The position numbers and the translations under genes were made by a program. 64,000 nucleotides of DNA from Chryseobacterium sp. T16E-39 (GTDB lineage: Bacteria; Bacteroidota; Bacteroidia; Flavobacteriales; Weeksellaceae). The stretch spans positions 1,178,001 through 1,242,000 of the forward strand of contig NZ_CP022282.1 in the NCBI RefSeq assembly GCF_002216065.1, read 5' to 3'. Each line of letters opens with the position of its first letter. The stretch's first letter is position 1. Below the pieces are notes generated by a model. It did not search any database. It was not told the origin of the DNA and saw nothing but the letters and a program-made list of their open reading frames with translations. Shown here piece by piece: positions 33,399 to 42,270 of this stretch.

Positions 33399-33992
33399 CT
33401 AATTTTTAAATAAGATGTTTAAAATGATCTCTTTTCTCTCTGATATAATCTTATCAAATTCCTTATCACTTATCATCAGATTCTCCATTAAAAGAGGCCG
33501 TATCGCACTCGGGAAAACTAAAAGGGAAACCATATTCAAAATAAATTGAATAGGCTTCATTCTTTCGATATTTCCTAGCTCCATTTCTTTTTCAATATCC
33601 TCATACATCTTTTTCAAATCGTCCTCTTCAATATCTTTCTGGTGGCAGTTTCCCTTATTGATCTGTGAAACAATATAAGTTTCGAGGTAAGGATATTGAA
33701 GGCTTGTAGAAAGGCTTCCCTCTATAAACTGACTCATTTTTTCTTTAAATGGTAAAGAAGAATTCTGAATAATTTTGGACTTTTCCTGCTCTACTTTCTG
33801 CGCTTCATCAAAAACGATCTGCATCAGATTATCTCTGGAACGGAAATAGTAATTAATAAGCGTCCTGTTCACACCCGCTTCATCTGCAATCTCTTGCGTG
33901 GTAGCATCAAACTTCCCTTTCACAAAGAATAAGTGCTTCGCAGTTTCTTTGATCAATTCTTGTGTTTGGTCTTTTTTTGCTTGATTTGACAT
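33399..33992 (-). CDS. TetR-family regulator of the efflux operon
   Basis: A 197-residue regulator. The N-terminal DNA-binding domain is seen as TQELIKETAKHLFFVKGKFDATTQEIADEAGVNRTLINYYFRSRDNLMQIVF; the rest is helical ligand-binding domain. The frame extends to 34055, but MSNQAKKDQTQE at 33992 is preferred because the promoter and both palindromic operators lie within the extension. It is the first gene of a tetR-tolC-MFP-RND arrangement and probably represses the entire unit. The inducer is unknown. Confidence 0.92.
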   Translation of the reverse strand: MSNQAKKDQTQELIKETAKHLFFVKGKFDATTQEIADEAGVNRTLINYYFRSRDNLMQIVFDEAQKVEQEKSKIIQNSSLPFKEKMSQFIEGSLSTSLQYPYLETYIVSQINKGNCHQKDIEEDDLKKMYEDIEKEMELGNIERMKPIQFILNMVSLLVFPSAIRPLLMENLMISDKEFDKIISERKEIILNILFKN

Positions 33993-33994
33993 TT

Positions 33995-34055
33995 TTGTTA
34001 AACAAATTTGTGCAAATGTATAGTAAAATTTATTTTTGACAAAATTGTTAAACAA
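33995..34055 (-). promoter_or_regulatory. tetR promoter bracketed by two identical palindromic operators
   Basis: On the minus strand TTTG (34040-34043), a 19-base spacer and TACATTTG (34013-34020) form an exact Bacteroidota promoter, 20 bases before the tetR ATG. The palindrome TTGTTAAACAA occurs twice on the plus strand, at 33995-34005 (between -7 and ATG) and 34045-34055 (directly upstream of -33), with a related half-copy near 34059. This layout predicts self-repression by the TetR protein. Confidence 0.8.
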
Positions 34056-34151
34056 AATTATTAAACAATTATCATGATTTACATCATATTTTAAATCAAA
34101 AAGCTTTTAAAGATTAATGATCCTTAATCCCTACAAAATGAGCCGTTTTTA

Positions 34152-34159
34152 TATATTTG
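34152..34159 (+). promoter_or_regulatory. Putative -7 element of the T9SS cargo gene
   Basis: TATATTTG fits TAnnTTTG, 17 bases before the ATG at 34177. No TTTG at 19 bases upstream. Confidence 0.45.
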
Positions 34160-34176
34160 CCGAAAATTAAAAATTG

Positions 34177-37100
34177 ATGCGGAAAATTTTATTTCTTTTC
34201 TCACTTTTGTCATGTGTCTTCTTATTTTCTCAAAATTTAATGTGGCACTTTCAAACGAGAACGACAACTCATACTACCTATCATTTTGTAAATTATAGTG
34301 CAACAGATTCACAAGGAAATATTTTTGTTGCAGGTAATTACGGATTACATTTATCAATAGGTGTAAGTAATATTTCCTTTGGAAATGTATCTCTTAATAC
34401 AAATAGTACGGAAATGGGAAGAGCTGTTGTAGCAAAATTAGATAAAAACAAAAATGTAATCTGGGTAAAAGAAATTAAGTCTGATTATATATCAAATGTA
34501 ACCTCTATTGTTATTGACAAACTGGATAATCTTATTATTTCAGGCAGTGCTGATGGAAATAATCTTAAATTAAATCCAAATACCAATGATATTTTTGCTC
34601 AAAATAATTCAGAAGGCATAGGATTCATTACAAAATGGACAAACAATGGTAGTTTTATCTTTGGAAATGTCTATCGATATGCATCAAGTTTTACCAGTGC
34701 TGTTGACGAAAATAACGATATAATTACATTAGGACGATATGTAAATTATAATGGAATAATTACTGATTTTGATCCTGATCCTAATGTTGTTCATCCATTA
34801 CCTGCACCTAATGGTTCGTTTATCATGAAAAATCTTTCAAATGGTAATTTTTCATGGGCAAAACCAATACACACAGCAGAATTAAATTGCGTTAAGGTTA
34901 ATAAAAATAATGAGATAATAATTTTAGGAAACTATAATGGAACACTAACAATAAATACTAATCAAAATTTTCCGGCAAATATACCTCAGGCTACTAATAG
35001 ATTTTTCTTAGCAAAATTTGATACTACCGGTAACCTCTCATGGTTTCAACATTTAGCTCATGGTCCTTCTATGAATGCCGTATCAAATTCAAAAATTGCA
35101 ATTGATAATAACAACAATATTTATACTGCTGGTACATTTTATGAGCCACAATCTATTAATTTTACTAATACATCAGTTAATCTACCAGTAGGTGGAAGAA
35201 ATGTAATTTATAAAATAAGTAATAGTGGGCAACATATTTGGAATTCGGTAATTAAAGCAGATGACGGTTATGATTTTCTTACAATAGCTTTAAACACGGA
35301 TAATACAATCAATTTTTTTGTAAAATATTCGGATGAAATTATTAAAGTTATTAATAGCAATAATACTGAAGAGACCGTAAAGAGATTAGATCTATTTCAA
35401 AACTACATAGGTTATGGTTCACACTCTTCTAGAGCATATTATTTAAAATTCAGAAATGATGGAAAACTAATCTACAACAAAAGTGATTTTTCCACGTATT
35501 CATTAAGTCAGAATATTGATTATGAGGGAAACATCATTAATGCAGGAAATTTTGAAAGTTTTCAGGATTTTAATCCAGATCCTGATATAAAGGAAATTCT
35601 ATACCCTCAAAGTTATCAGAATTCTTTTGTTCAAAAGTTCGGAAAGTGTTACAATGGAACTCCTGACGGAGATAAAATACAGGTTTTTTGTTCTGCCTTA
35701 AACCCGACCATTGCAGATTTATTCCCAAAGACATCATATACAACATGGTATGATTCATTGCTGTCAACAAATCCATTACCAGGAAATACATTATTACAAA
35801 ATAATGCGATTTACTATGCCTCAGTCCAAGACGAATCATGTCCTTTAAATACTAAAAGATTGGCAGTTACAGTAATTATTAAAAACTCACCTCCCACATT
35901 GGTGGTTAATGATTTTTATTTTTGTAATGATGTAAATCAAATGACTTTAAATCAGTTAAATATAAATAATAACCAGAATATCCATTTTTATGATTCTGCT
36001 GGAAATCAGATAGGTAATTTTACAAATATTATTCCCGGAGCTCAGTATTATGTAACACAATATAATGAATGTGAAAGTACCAAGGTACCCTTTAAAGTAT
36101 TTTCTATTCAAGGAACACCTCCAACGGCAAACACACAACAAACATTTTGTGCGGCCAACCAACCAAAGGCTTCTGATATCCAAATTACAGGGCAAAATAT
36201 AAAATGGTATGATGCCGCAGGAAATATTTTACCCGCAACAACTTCGCTTGTAAATGGGCAAACCTATTATGCTTCACAAACGATCAATGGTTGTGAAAGT
36301 AATAAAATATCTATTCACGTAACTGTAAATAATACTCCAAAACCCGCAGCAAATACGGCTCAGGATTTCTGTGCTTCAGCCAATCCTACATTGGCAAATC
36401 TGGTCGTTACAGGAACTTCATTAGTATTCTATAGTGCGACAGGAAATGTCTTACCTCTTACGACTCCATTGGTACACGGACAGACTTATTTTGTGACTCA
36501 AACGATCAATGGCTGTGAATCTGAGAAACAGAGCATAGCAGTTACTTTATCCGTAAATAATGTTCCTGCTCAGGATGTCACAGATGCTATATGTAATACC
36601 TCTACAGGAACAACAATAAGTATTAATCTTCATTCATATGAAGGAAGTATTATTGCCAATCCAAGCAATTACACCTTTAGCTATACTGATAGCGCAGGAA
36701 ATATTATTTCCAATCCTTCCAGTTATATAATGAGTATCGGCTCAACAGTTATTCATGTAAAAGTATCTACTCCGGATGGATGCTTTATAGTGATCAGATT
36801 AAGTTTAACTTTAAATCCAAAACCAAAACTTACCCTTCCCGATCAGATTGATTTCTGTCAGGGTAAAAGTGTAACGCTAGATGCTGGAAATGGATTCACT
36901 TCTTACCTGTGGAATACCGGAGTGACTACTCAAACGATTGTTGTTTCCACTCCCGGAAATTATTCTGTAAAAGTGACCAACAATTTTGGATGCGAAAGTA
37001 TTGCCAATATTCAGGTCAGCTATTCTGTCCTGGCTGAGATCGTTTCAGTAACTATCACTAATAATTCTGCCACCATTCTTCTGTCAGCCAGTGGAAATTA

Positions 37101-37497
37101 TGAATATTCATTAGATAACATCAACTGGCAGGACTCTAATGTATTCAATAACCTGAGCATGGGAGAATATATAGTTTATGTGAGAACGAAATCAGGCTGT
37201 ATTATCGGTCAGAAAAAATTCTCTATTTTCAACATTCCAAATACCATCACGCCCAATGGTGATGGAGTCAATGATAAATGGAGAATTAAGGGATTGGAAA
37301 ATTATACTGGAACTGAAATTGGCGTTTACGACAGAAAAGGAATTCCGGTATTTAAAGAAGTGATCAATAAAAGACCATTTGAGTGGGATGGAAAATATAA
37401 TTCTACACCATTAATTACAGGAAGCTATTGGTATATTATAAAAGTATCCGATGGAAGAATATACAATGGGTGGCTACTGATTAAAAACAGAGACTAA
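34177..37497 (+). CDS. Large secreted protein with type B T9SS sorting domain
   Basis: A 1106-residue cell-surface or secreted protein. After the signal peptide (MRKILFLFSLLSCVFLFSQ) the first half (about 25-480) has beta-propeller-like repeats with motifs such as GNIFVAGNY, NNDIITLGRY, NNNIYTAGTF and two DFDPDP/DFNPDP motifs. The second half (about 490-1010) has tandem Ig-like repeats around TFCAANQPKASDIQ, WYDAAGNILPATTSLVNGQTYYASQTINGCES and its near copy. The last 85 residues (NTITPNGDGVNDKWRIKGLENY ... YNGWLLIKNRD) are the CHU_C/type B sorting domain used by PorSS. TTG at 34174 is rejected for ATG at 34177. Likely an adhesin; binding partner unknown. Confidence 0.9.
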   Translation: MRKILFLFSLLSCVFLFSQNLMWHFQTRTTTHTTYHFVNYSATDSQGNIFVAGNYGLHLSIGVSNISFGNVSLNTNSTEMGRAVVAKLDKNKNVIWVKEIKSDYISNVTSIVIDKLDNLIISGSADGNNLKLNPNTNDIFAQNNSEGIGFITKWTNNGSFIFGNVYRYASSFTSAVDENNDIITLGRYVNYNGIITDFDPDPNVVHPLPAPNGSFIMKNLSNGNFSWAKPIHTAELNCVKVNKNNEIIILGNYNGTLTINTNQNFPANIPQATNRFFLAKFDTTGNLSWFQHLAHGPSMNAVSNSKIAIDNNNNIYTAGTFYEPQSINFTNTSVNLPVGGRNVIYKISNSGQHIWNSVIKADDGYDFLTIALNTDNTINFFVKYSDEIIKVINSNNTEETVKRLDLFQNYIGYGSHSSRAYYLKFRNDGKLIYNKSDFSTYSLSQNIDYEGNIINAGNFESFQDFNPDPDIKEILYPQSYQNSFVQKFGKCYNGTPDGDKIQVFCSALNPTIADLFPKTSYTTWYDSLLSTNPLPGNTLLQNNAIYYASVQDESCPLNTKRLAVTVIIKNSPPTLVVNDFYFCNDVNQMTLNQLNINNNQNIHFYDSAGNQIGNFTNIIPGAQYYVTQYNECESTKVPFKVFSIQGTPPTANTQQTFCAANQPKASDIQITGQNIKWYDAAGNILPATTSLVNGQTYYASQTINGCESNKISIHVTVNNTPKPAANTAQDFCASANPTLANLVVTGTSLVFYSATGNVLPLTTPLVHGQTYFVTQTINGCESEKQSIAVTLSVNNVPAQDVTDAICNTSTGTTISINLHSYEGSIIANPSNYTFSYTDSAGNIISNPSSYIMSIGSTVIHVKVSTPDGCFIVIRLSLTLNPKPKLTLPDQIDFCQGKSVTLDAGNGFTSYLWNTGVTTQTIVVSTPGNYSVKVTNNFGCESIANIQVSYSVLAEIVSVTITNNSATILLSASGNYEYSLDNINWQDSNVFNNLSMGEYIVYVRTKSGCIIGQKKFSIFNIPNTITPNGDGVNDKWRIKGLENYTGTEIGVYDRKGIPVFKEVINKRPFEWDGKYNSTPLITGSYWYIIKVSDGRIYNGWLLIKNRD

Positions 37498-37501
37498 AAT
37501 A

Positions 37502-37535
37502 AAAAGCGAGCAGAAATTTCTGCTCGCTTTTGTTT
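37502..37535. terminator. Bidirectional intrinsic terminator
   Basis: AAAAGCGAGCAGA and its exact complement TCTGCTCGCTTTT form a long stem with a four-base loop, followed by a T run. It serves the T9SS cargo gene and the convergent cvfB gene. Confidence 0.9.
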
Positions 37536-38360
37536 TTATACTAACTTAATTTTATCTTCTAAAATATCGACTACTTTATCTTTATATAAACCTCCAAGAG
37601 CCTTTTTAAAATTCTTTTTACTCATCTGAAGCTCACTTTTGATCTCTTCAGGAGAAGACTTGTCCGACAGGTAAAGAAGTCCATAATTTTCTTCAAGTTT
37701 GGTAAGGATCTTTTGCTTGAATTCATCCATATTTTCAAATCCTTCAGGTTGCAAAGAAATATCTATTTTACCATCTTCACGGATCGTTTTGATATACCCT
37801 GTTTCTTCAGATAATGGATAGAGCTTTTTGAAAACATCAGATGCATAGATCAATCCAATATATTTTTTGTTGATGATCACGTTCCAGCCTAATTCACTTT
37901 CATTCATCATAATTAAATCTACTTTATCTCCTTTTTGAAATGGCAGATTCTCATATTGAGGATTTCTTTTAAATTTTGTAGTTCCTGTAATCAGATTCAA
38001 ACTCTCATCTACATAAAGATAAACCAGGTATCTTTTCGCTTCAATAATTTTGGATTTTTGCTGCTTGTAGGGGATAAATAGATCTTTAATAATTCCCCAA
38101 TCCATAAAAGCCCCACTTGGAAGACTTTGAACACTTGTCATTACAGCAAACTCTCCCACTTCAGCTAAAGGAATTTCAGTTGTTGCTTTCAATTTACCAT
38201 CATCCTGATAAACGAAAACTTCAACTTCGTCACCAACTTCTTTATTTTCTTCAGTGAAAACTTTTGGCAAAAAAGCTTTTTCACCAGATTCATCAGTTAA
38301 GATCCATCCTGAATTATTTTTTTCTGAAATTTTTAAAGTTTGAGTTTTTCCGAGTTGCAT
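37536..38360 (-). CDS. cvfB: CvfB-like S1 RNA-binding protein
   Basis: A 274-residue cytoplasmic protein of the CvfB/YitL family, three S1-like OB domains followed by a winged helix. Recognisable blocks are GKTQTLKISEKNNSGWILTDESGEKAFLPKVF, VGEFAVMTSVQSLPSGAFMDWGIIKDLFIPYKQQ (family hallmark), KGDKVDLIMMNESELGWNVIINKKYIGLIYASDVF and a C-terminal SPEEIKSELQMSKKNFKKALGGLYKDKVV winged helix. In Firmicutes the homologue affects virulence and RNA stability. The role in Bacteroidota is not known. Confidence 0.9.
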   Translation of the reverse strand: MQLGKTQTLKISEKNNSGWILTDESGEKAFLPKVFTEENKEVGDEVEVFVYQDDGKLKATTEIPLAEVGEFAVMTSVQSLPSGAFMDWGIIKDLFIPYKQQKSKIIEAKRYLVYLYVDESLNLITGTTKFKRNPQYENLPFQKGDKVDLIMMNESELGWNVIINKKYIGLIYASDVFKKLYPLSEETGYIKTIREDGKIDISLQPEGFENMDEFKQKILTKLEENYGLLYLSDKSSPEEIKSELQMSKKNFKKALGGLYKDKVVDILEDKIKLV

Positions 38361-38379
38361 GAATGATTAAATTAGTCTG

Positions 38380-38387
38380 CAAAGGTA
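38380..38387 (-). promoter_or_regulatory. Putative cvfB -7 element
   Basis: TACCTTTG on the minus strand fits TAnnTTTG, 19 bases before the cvfB ATG. Confidence 0.45.
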
Positions 38388-38473
38388 CGGAAATATAAAA
38401 TGACTCACTGATAAATAATTTCTTCAACATCTATTTCCAAATAAAGAAACCAATTTTCTTTAGATAAAACCAT

Positions 38474-38481
38474 TACATTTG
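38474..38481 (+). promoter_or_regulatory. Putative -7 element for the small exported protein
   Basis: TACATTTG fits TAnnTTTG and lies 21 bases before the ATG at 38503. TTTC lies about 15 bases further upstream. The TTG inside this element is in frame with the gene but is unlikely to be the start. Confidence 0.45.
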
Positions 38482-38502
38482 ACTGATGCTAAATCTCCAA
38501 AT

Positions 38503-38958
38503 ATGAAATCATATTATTTCTTACTTCTTGTACTTTCTTTTACAGCAGTACAATCACAGGTATTTGATAGAATGGCCTTCAGTACAGCCTATCGATATAC
38601 TGGAAGAAATGTGATACAAGGTGGATTATCATATAAAATGAATAACTCAACAAATCAATCTTTGATTTTGGGAACATCTGTATTATATTCTTCTGTAGAT
38701 GGTGAAGCTAAATTTTTGCCTGAAGCCAGTTTTTATTATACGAATAGAATGGGACATTTATTTGGAGTTTCTTTAAATCCATATTCTATAGAACCAAGAA
38801 TAGGTCTTTCACTTTTTAATTTTATGAACATCAATACAGGCTTTGCCCTGCCCATTCATAAAGAAAAATATTTTAAGGGAATTACCTTCGGTATACAATT
38901 TAATATCGCTCCGGTAAAATCATCTCAATTTTATGAGAAAATGAAATTGATGCAATAA
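38503..38958 (+). CDS. Exported beta-rich protein of unknown function
   Basis: A 151-residue protein with a signal peptide (MKSYYFLLLVLSFTAVQSQ). The mature part is alternating polar/hydrophobic with many aromatic residues and ends in strand-like segments (FKGITFGIQFNIAP), suggesting a small outer-membrane beta barrel. No motif identifies it. It is monocistronic, with its own promoter-like sequence and terminator. Confidence 0.65.
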   Translation: MKSYYFLLLVLSFTAVQSQVFDRMAFSTAYRYTGRNVIQGGLSYKMNNSTNQSLILGTSVLYSSVDGEAKFLPEASFYYTNRMGHLFGVSLNPYSIEPRIGLSLFNFMNINTGFALPIHKEKYFKGITFGIQFNIAPVKSSQFYEKMKLMQ

Positions 38959-38990
38959 AAAAGAGAAGCAAAATGCTTCTCTTTTATTTA
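38959..38990. terminator. Bidirectional intrinsic terminator
   Basis: AAAAGAGAAGCA and TGCTTCTCTTTT form a perfect 12-base stem with a three-base loop, followed by T-rich sequence. It touches the stop codons of both convergent genes. Confidence 0.85.
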
Positions 38991-39866
38991 TTTTGATTTT
39001 GATATAAAGTCCATCAATTCCCGTTTGCTGCTATCAAAATCAAATGCATCATATACAATAAAGTATTTTTCTCTATCTGCACACTTACTATACAATGATT
39101 TTGCTAAATTCAATTTGTTCTTATCGAAGCTTAGAGATTTTACGAGACTACCAATTTGTTGGGAGGTAAATGAAGTGGTTCGGCTTTGTTGATTGATGAA
39201 AGACAGTTTATCTTCATCGAAACTTGCATTTTTCTTAAGCATATCAAAAAACTGACTGAAGGTACTTGCGTTCATTACATTAAAATTGTTTCCCACCCCT
39301 AGATTATCCCAATCATTTCCATGGTTTCCGTAGGGATCATTCCAAATATCATTCCAGTCATTAAAGCCATAAGACTGACTCTTAACCGGATAGGAATCCA
39401 GCAAATACAAACCATAATTGGTGAAAAAGTCCAATACCAATCTGTTATTGTTTCGAACCACTAAAGTAGTCCTGTAAATAAGATATCCCTGATCATAAAT
39501 AGCTATTGGAATTCTTCCTGATCTAAGGTCAAAAAAACGGTATTTTCCGGAACCATTAGCAATCGTCTGATCTCCAAGTTCCACTGTAAAGTATCCCTGC
39601 TCTGGGATTCTTAGAAATACCTCAGCATAGCCATAGTTCTGATTCCATTGATAATCCGGATTTCTGAAACCACTATTTTTATTATTCTGATTTCTAAAAC
39701 CTGAATTATTTTGGGTATTAGTCTTATTTTCAAAACCATTCGTTCTGGAGGATTGCATTTCTGTTTTTGAAGCTTCATTCTTTAAAAGTTCACCAGCCTT
39801 CCCTGCTTCCTGAGCAAATGAATAAACTCCTCCGAATAACATTAAACCAATAAATATATTTTTCAT
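38988..39866 (-). CDS. Exported DUF4476-domain protein
   Basis: A 292-residue protein with signal peptide (MKNIFIGLMLFGGVYSFAQ). A low-complexity asparagine-rich stretch (about 40-75) precedes a beta-domain (YAEVFLRIPEQGYFTVELGDQTIANGSGKYRFFDLRSGRIPI). After an asparagine/aspartate/tryptophan-rich linker (GFNDWNDIWNDPYGNHGNDWDN), the last 90 residues (MNASTFSQFFDMLKKNASFDEDKLSFINQ ... SLVKSLSFDKNKLNLAKSLYSKC) fit the repeated pattern of DUF4476. Function unknown. Confidence 0.85.
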   Translation of the reverse strand: MKNIFIGLMLFGGVYSFAQEAGKAGELLKNEASKTEMQSSRTNGFENKTNTQNNSGFRNQNNKNSGFRNPDYQWNQNYGYAEVFLRIPEQGYFTVELGDQTIANGSGKYRFFDLRSGRIPIAIYDQGYLIYRTTLVVRNNNRLVLDFFTNYGLYLLDSYPVKSQSYGFNDWNDIWNDPYGNHGNDWDNLGVGNNFNVMNASTFSQFFDMLKKNASFDEDKLSFINQQSRTTSFTSQQIGSLVKSLSFDKNKLNLAKSLYSKCADREKYFIVYDAFDFDSSKRELMDFISKSK

Positions 39867-39910
39867 TTATTTTTACTTTTATATGTGCATCTCTATTTCC
39901 ATGCCAAAAA

Positions 39911-39942
39911 AAAAGAGAACCCAAAAAATTGGGTTCTCTTTT
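39911..39942 (-). terminator. Intrinsic terminator of lpdA
   Basis: AAAAGAGAACCCA and TGGGTTCTCTTTT form a 13-base perfect stem with a six-base loop, with a long run of T on the minus strand. It lies 40 bases after the lpdA stop. Confidence 0.85.
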
Positions 39943-39982
39943 ACTATTTTAATCTTGAAATTTTTTAATCTTTCAATACATA

Positions 39983-41386
39983 TTACATATGAATAGGTCT
40001 CTTACCTGTAGCATCCAATGCAGCTTCTTTGATCGCTTCCGCATAAGTTGGGTGAGCGTGAGAACTTCTTGCAACATCTTCAGCACTTGCACGGAATTCC
40101 ATCGCAATAACTCCTTCTGCAATTAAGTCAGCAGCTCTTGCTCCGATGATGTGCATTCCTAAGATCTCATCTGTTTTCTCATCAGCAATAATTTTAACCA
40201 AACCATCAATATCACCACTTGCACGGCTTCTTCCTAGTGCTCTCATCGGGAATGAACCTACTTTAATAGCAACACCTTCTTCTTTTAATTGCTCTTCAGT
40301 TTTACCAACCCCAGAAACTTCAGGCCATGTATAAACAACACCAGGAATTAAGTTATAATTGATATGTGGCTTTTGACCAGCTAAAGTTTCAGCAACAAAT
40401 ACTCCTTCTTCTTCAGCTTTATGAGCTAGCATAGCACCTTTGATAACGTCTCCGATTGCGTAAATATTAGCCACATTAGTCTGTAAATGATCATTTACCT
40501 TTACTCTTCCTCTTTCATCCAGTTCTACACCAGCTTTTTCAAGACCAAGACCATCTGTATAAGGTTTTCTACCAACTGATACTAAACAATAATCTCCTTC
40601 TACAACTACCTCCTCACCTTTCTTATCTTTAGCTGTAATTTTTACAGAATCTCCATTTCTTTCTACTGCAGAAACCGCTGTTGAAAGCATGAACTTCATT
40701 CCTTGTTTTTTAAGAACCTTCAATAATTCTTTACTTAAAGCTCCATCCATTCCTGGAATGATCTTATCCATAAATTCAACTACAGTTACCTGAGCTCCTA
40801 ATCTTAGGTAAACGGAACCTAATTCAAGACCGATAACACCTCCTCCGATTACTACTAAATGCTTAGGAATCTCTTTAAGGTTTAATGCTTCTGTAGAAGT
40901 AATTACTCTTTCTTTATCAAGGCTTATGAATGGTAATGATGAAGGTTTAGAACCAGTAGCAATAATTGTATATTTTGATTCAATGCTTTCTGAAGAACCA
41001 TCTTTCTTACTGATCTTAATCTGGGTAGCAGATTCAAAGCTTCCAACTCCTTCAAAAACAGTAATTTTATTTTTGCTCATCAGATAGTTGATACCGTCTG
41101 TATTTTGCTTTACTACTTCATTTTTACGCTCGATAATTCTTGCAATATCTACTTGAGGGTCATTAATAATGATTCCGTGGCCAGCAAAATTATGCTTTGC
41201 ATTTTCGAAATGCTCAGAACTATCTAAAAGTGCTTTTGAAGGAATACATCCAACGTTAAGACAAGTTCCGCCTAAAGTTGAATATTTTTCAATAATTGCT
41301 GTTTTGAAGCCTAATTGTGCAGCACGAATTGCAGCAACATAACCACCAGGACCAGAACCGATTACGGTAACATCGAATTGACTCAT
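39983..41386 (-). CDS. lpdA: Dihydrolipoyl dehydrogenase
   Basis: A 467-residue flavoprotein that reoxidises dihydrolipoyl groups of 2-oxoacid dehydrogenase or glycine cleavage complexes, passing electrons to NAD. The FAD loop is VIGSGPGGYVAAI; the redox-active disulfide is Cys42/Cys47 in GGTCLNVGCIPSK; the NAD loop is VVIGGGVIGLELGSVY; a second FAD motif is NIYAIGDVI; the catalytic His-Glu pair is in HAHPTYAEAIKEA at the C-terminus. Neighbouring genes are not subunits of these complexes, so it is encoded separately. Confidence 0.96.
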   Translation of the reverse strand: MSQFDVTVIGSGPGGYVAAIRAAQLGFKTAIIEKYSTLGGTCLNVGCIPSKALLDSSEHFENAKHNFAGHGIIINDPQVDIARIIERKNEVVKQNTDGINYLMSKNKITVFEGVGSFESATQIKISKKDGSSESIESKYTIIATGSKPSSLPFISLDKERVITSTEALNLKEIPKHLVVIGGGVIGLELGSVYLRLGAQVTVVEFMDKIIPGMDGALSKELLKVLKKQGMKFMLSTAVSAVERNGDSVKITAKDKKGEEVVVEGDYCLVSVGRKPYTDGLGLEKAGVELDERGRVKVNDHLQTNVANIYAIGDVIKGAMLAHKAEEEGVFVAETLAGQKPHINYNLIPGVVYTWPEVSGVGKTEEQLKEEGVAIKVGSFPMRALGRSRASGDIDGLVKIIADEKTDEILGMHIIGARAADLIAEGVIAMEFRASAEDVARSSHAHPTYAEAIKEAALDATGKRPIHM

Positions 41387-41428
41387 GTTATTTTATGAAT
41401 TTGTTATTATTATCTATCTTAAGTCTTA

Positions 41429-41459
41429 CAAATTTAATGATAAATTACCAAGCACCAAA
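41429..41459 (-). promoter_or_regulatory. lpdA promoter, exact Bacteroidota consensus
   Basis: On the minus strand TTTG (41456-41459), a spacer of exactly 19 bases and TAAATTTG (41429-41436) reproduce the full consensus. The ATG is 42 bases downstream. Confidence 0.8.
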
Positions 41460-41512
41460 GTGAGTTTTATCAATTTTGAAATCAAAAAAATTCAAATACT
41501 TTAACGTAGTTA

Positions 41513-41860
41513 TCAATCTAGCTGTAATCTCCCCTTGCCAATAGTTCCTGTGTTTTCAAAAAACGAACCTCCATAAACGTACCATTCAAGACTTTCAAGG
41601 TATTCCACAGCATTTTCCGGGGTTATTTGTAAACGGTCTTTTTTGGAAACAATTCCTTTGTACCATCTTCCTGATTTTGAATAATGCTCATATTCAACAA
41701 AATAGTGGATCCATATTCTTTGACATAACTTGCACTGTTGAATTGTTACTTCTCCATGTCTTCCTTTATTATGATCTATACCTAGTTCTGAACTTCTATA
41801 TTCAGTATAATTGTGGTCAGGTCTTTCACAAATACACCCAATTTTAGGAATCATTTTCAT
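41513..41860 (-). CDS. Small cysteine-containing protein of unknown function
   Basis: A 115-residue soluble protein. Near the N-terminus CIC (residues 9-11) and CKLC (43-46) could together bind zinc. The rest is aromatic and basic (IWIHYFVEYEHYSKSGRWYKGIVSKKDR) with a final helix DRLQITPENAVEYLESLEW. No named domain was recognised. It is preceded by a -7-like element and followed by lpdA 126 bases away on the same strand. Confidence 0.7.
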   Translation of the reverse strand: MKMIPKIGCICERPDHNYTEYRSSELGIDHNKGRHGEVTIQQCKLCQRIWIHYFVEYEHYSKSGRWYKGIVSKKDRLQITPENAVEYLESLEWYVYGGSFFENTGTIGKGRLQLD

Positions 41861-41879
41861 TTTGTTCTTATTTGAAGTT

Positions 41880-41887
41880 CAAAAATA
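41880..41887 (-). promoter_or_regulatory. Putative -7 element for the small cysteine protein
   Basis: TATTTTTG on the minus strand fits TAnnTTTG, 19 bases before the ATG at 41860. Confidence 0.4.
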
Positions 41888-41898
41888 ATAAAAACGCG

Positions 41899-42201
41899 TC
41901 AAGCAGAAAGTACTCTCAAAAGTATATTATCATAAGAATCTACTTTTTTTTTCCAAAAAGTATTCATTAAGTCTAATATTCTGAATGAACAAATATTACA
42001 GCGAAGCCCCTGAATAAAATGTCTGAATAGATTATTATCTCTTTTTCTTCTTAAATAATTACAATACCCTACTTTCTTCAGACGGATATAAATTTTAATA
42101 TTAAAAAGTATCATTATCAACGTCAGCAAAAAAGATGGCAAAATCTGACTATAAGGTAATAATCTGAATTTTTTTTTGGAAAGCAATAATTCTACACACA
42201 T
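41899..42201 (-). CDS. Doubtful small membrane-protein reading frame or remnant
   Basis: A 100-codon frame with one hydrophobic stretch (YSQILPSFLLTLIMILFNI) and a basic/cysteine-containing end. The same frame is open further upstream to about 42258 and reads DIGKHCFLAIVIALMCVELLL there, which looks like a second membrane helix but has no ATG. This suggests either a gene with a non-ATG start or a decayed fragment of a larger membrane protein. It contains a run of nine A. Nothing else supports a gene here. Confidence 0.25.
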   Translation of the reverse strand: MCVELLLSKKKFRLLPYSQILPSFLLTLIMILFNIKIYIRLKKVGYCNYLRRKRDNNLFRHFIQGLRCNICSFRILDLMNTFWKKKVDSYDNILLRVLSA

Positions 42202-42270
42202 TAATGCAATAACAATCGCTAAAAAACAATGCTTACCAATATCATATCCCTCGCAAGATCATTTTTTTAC

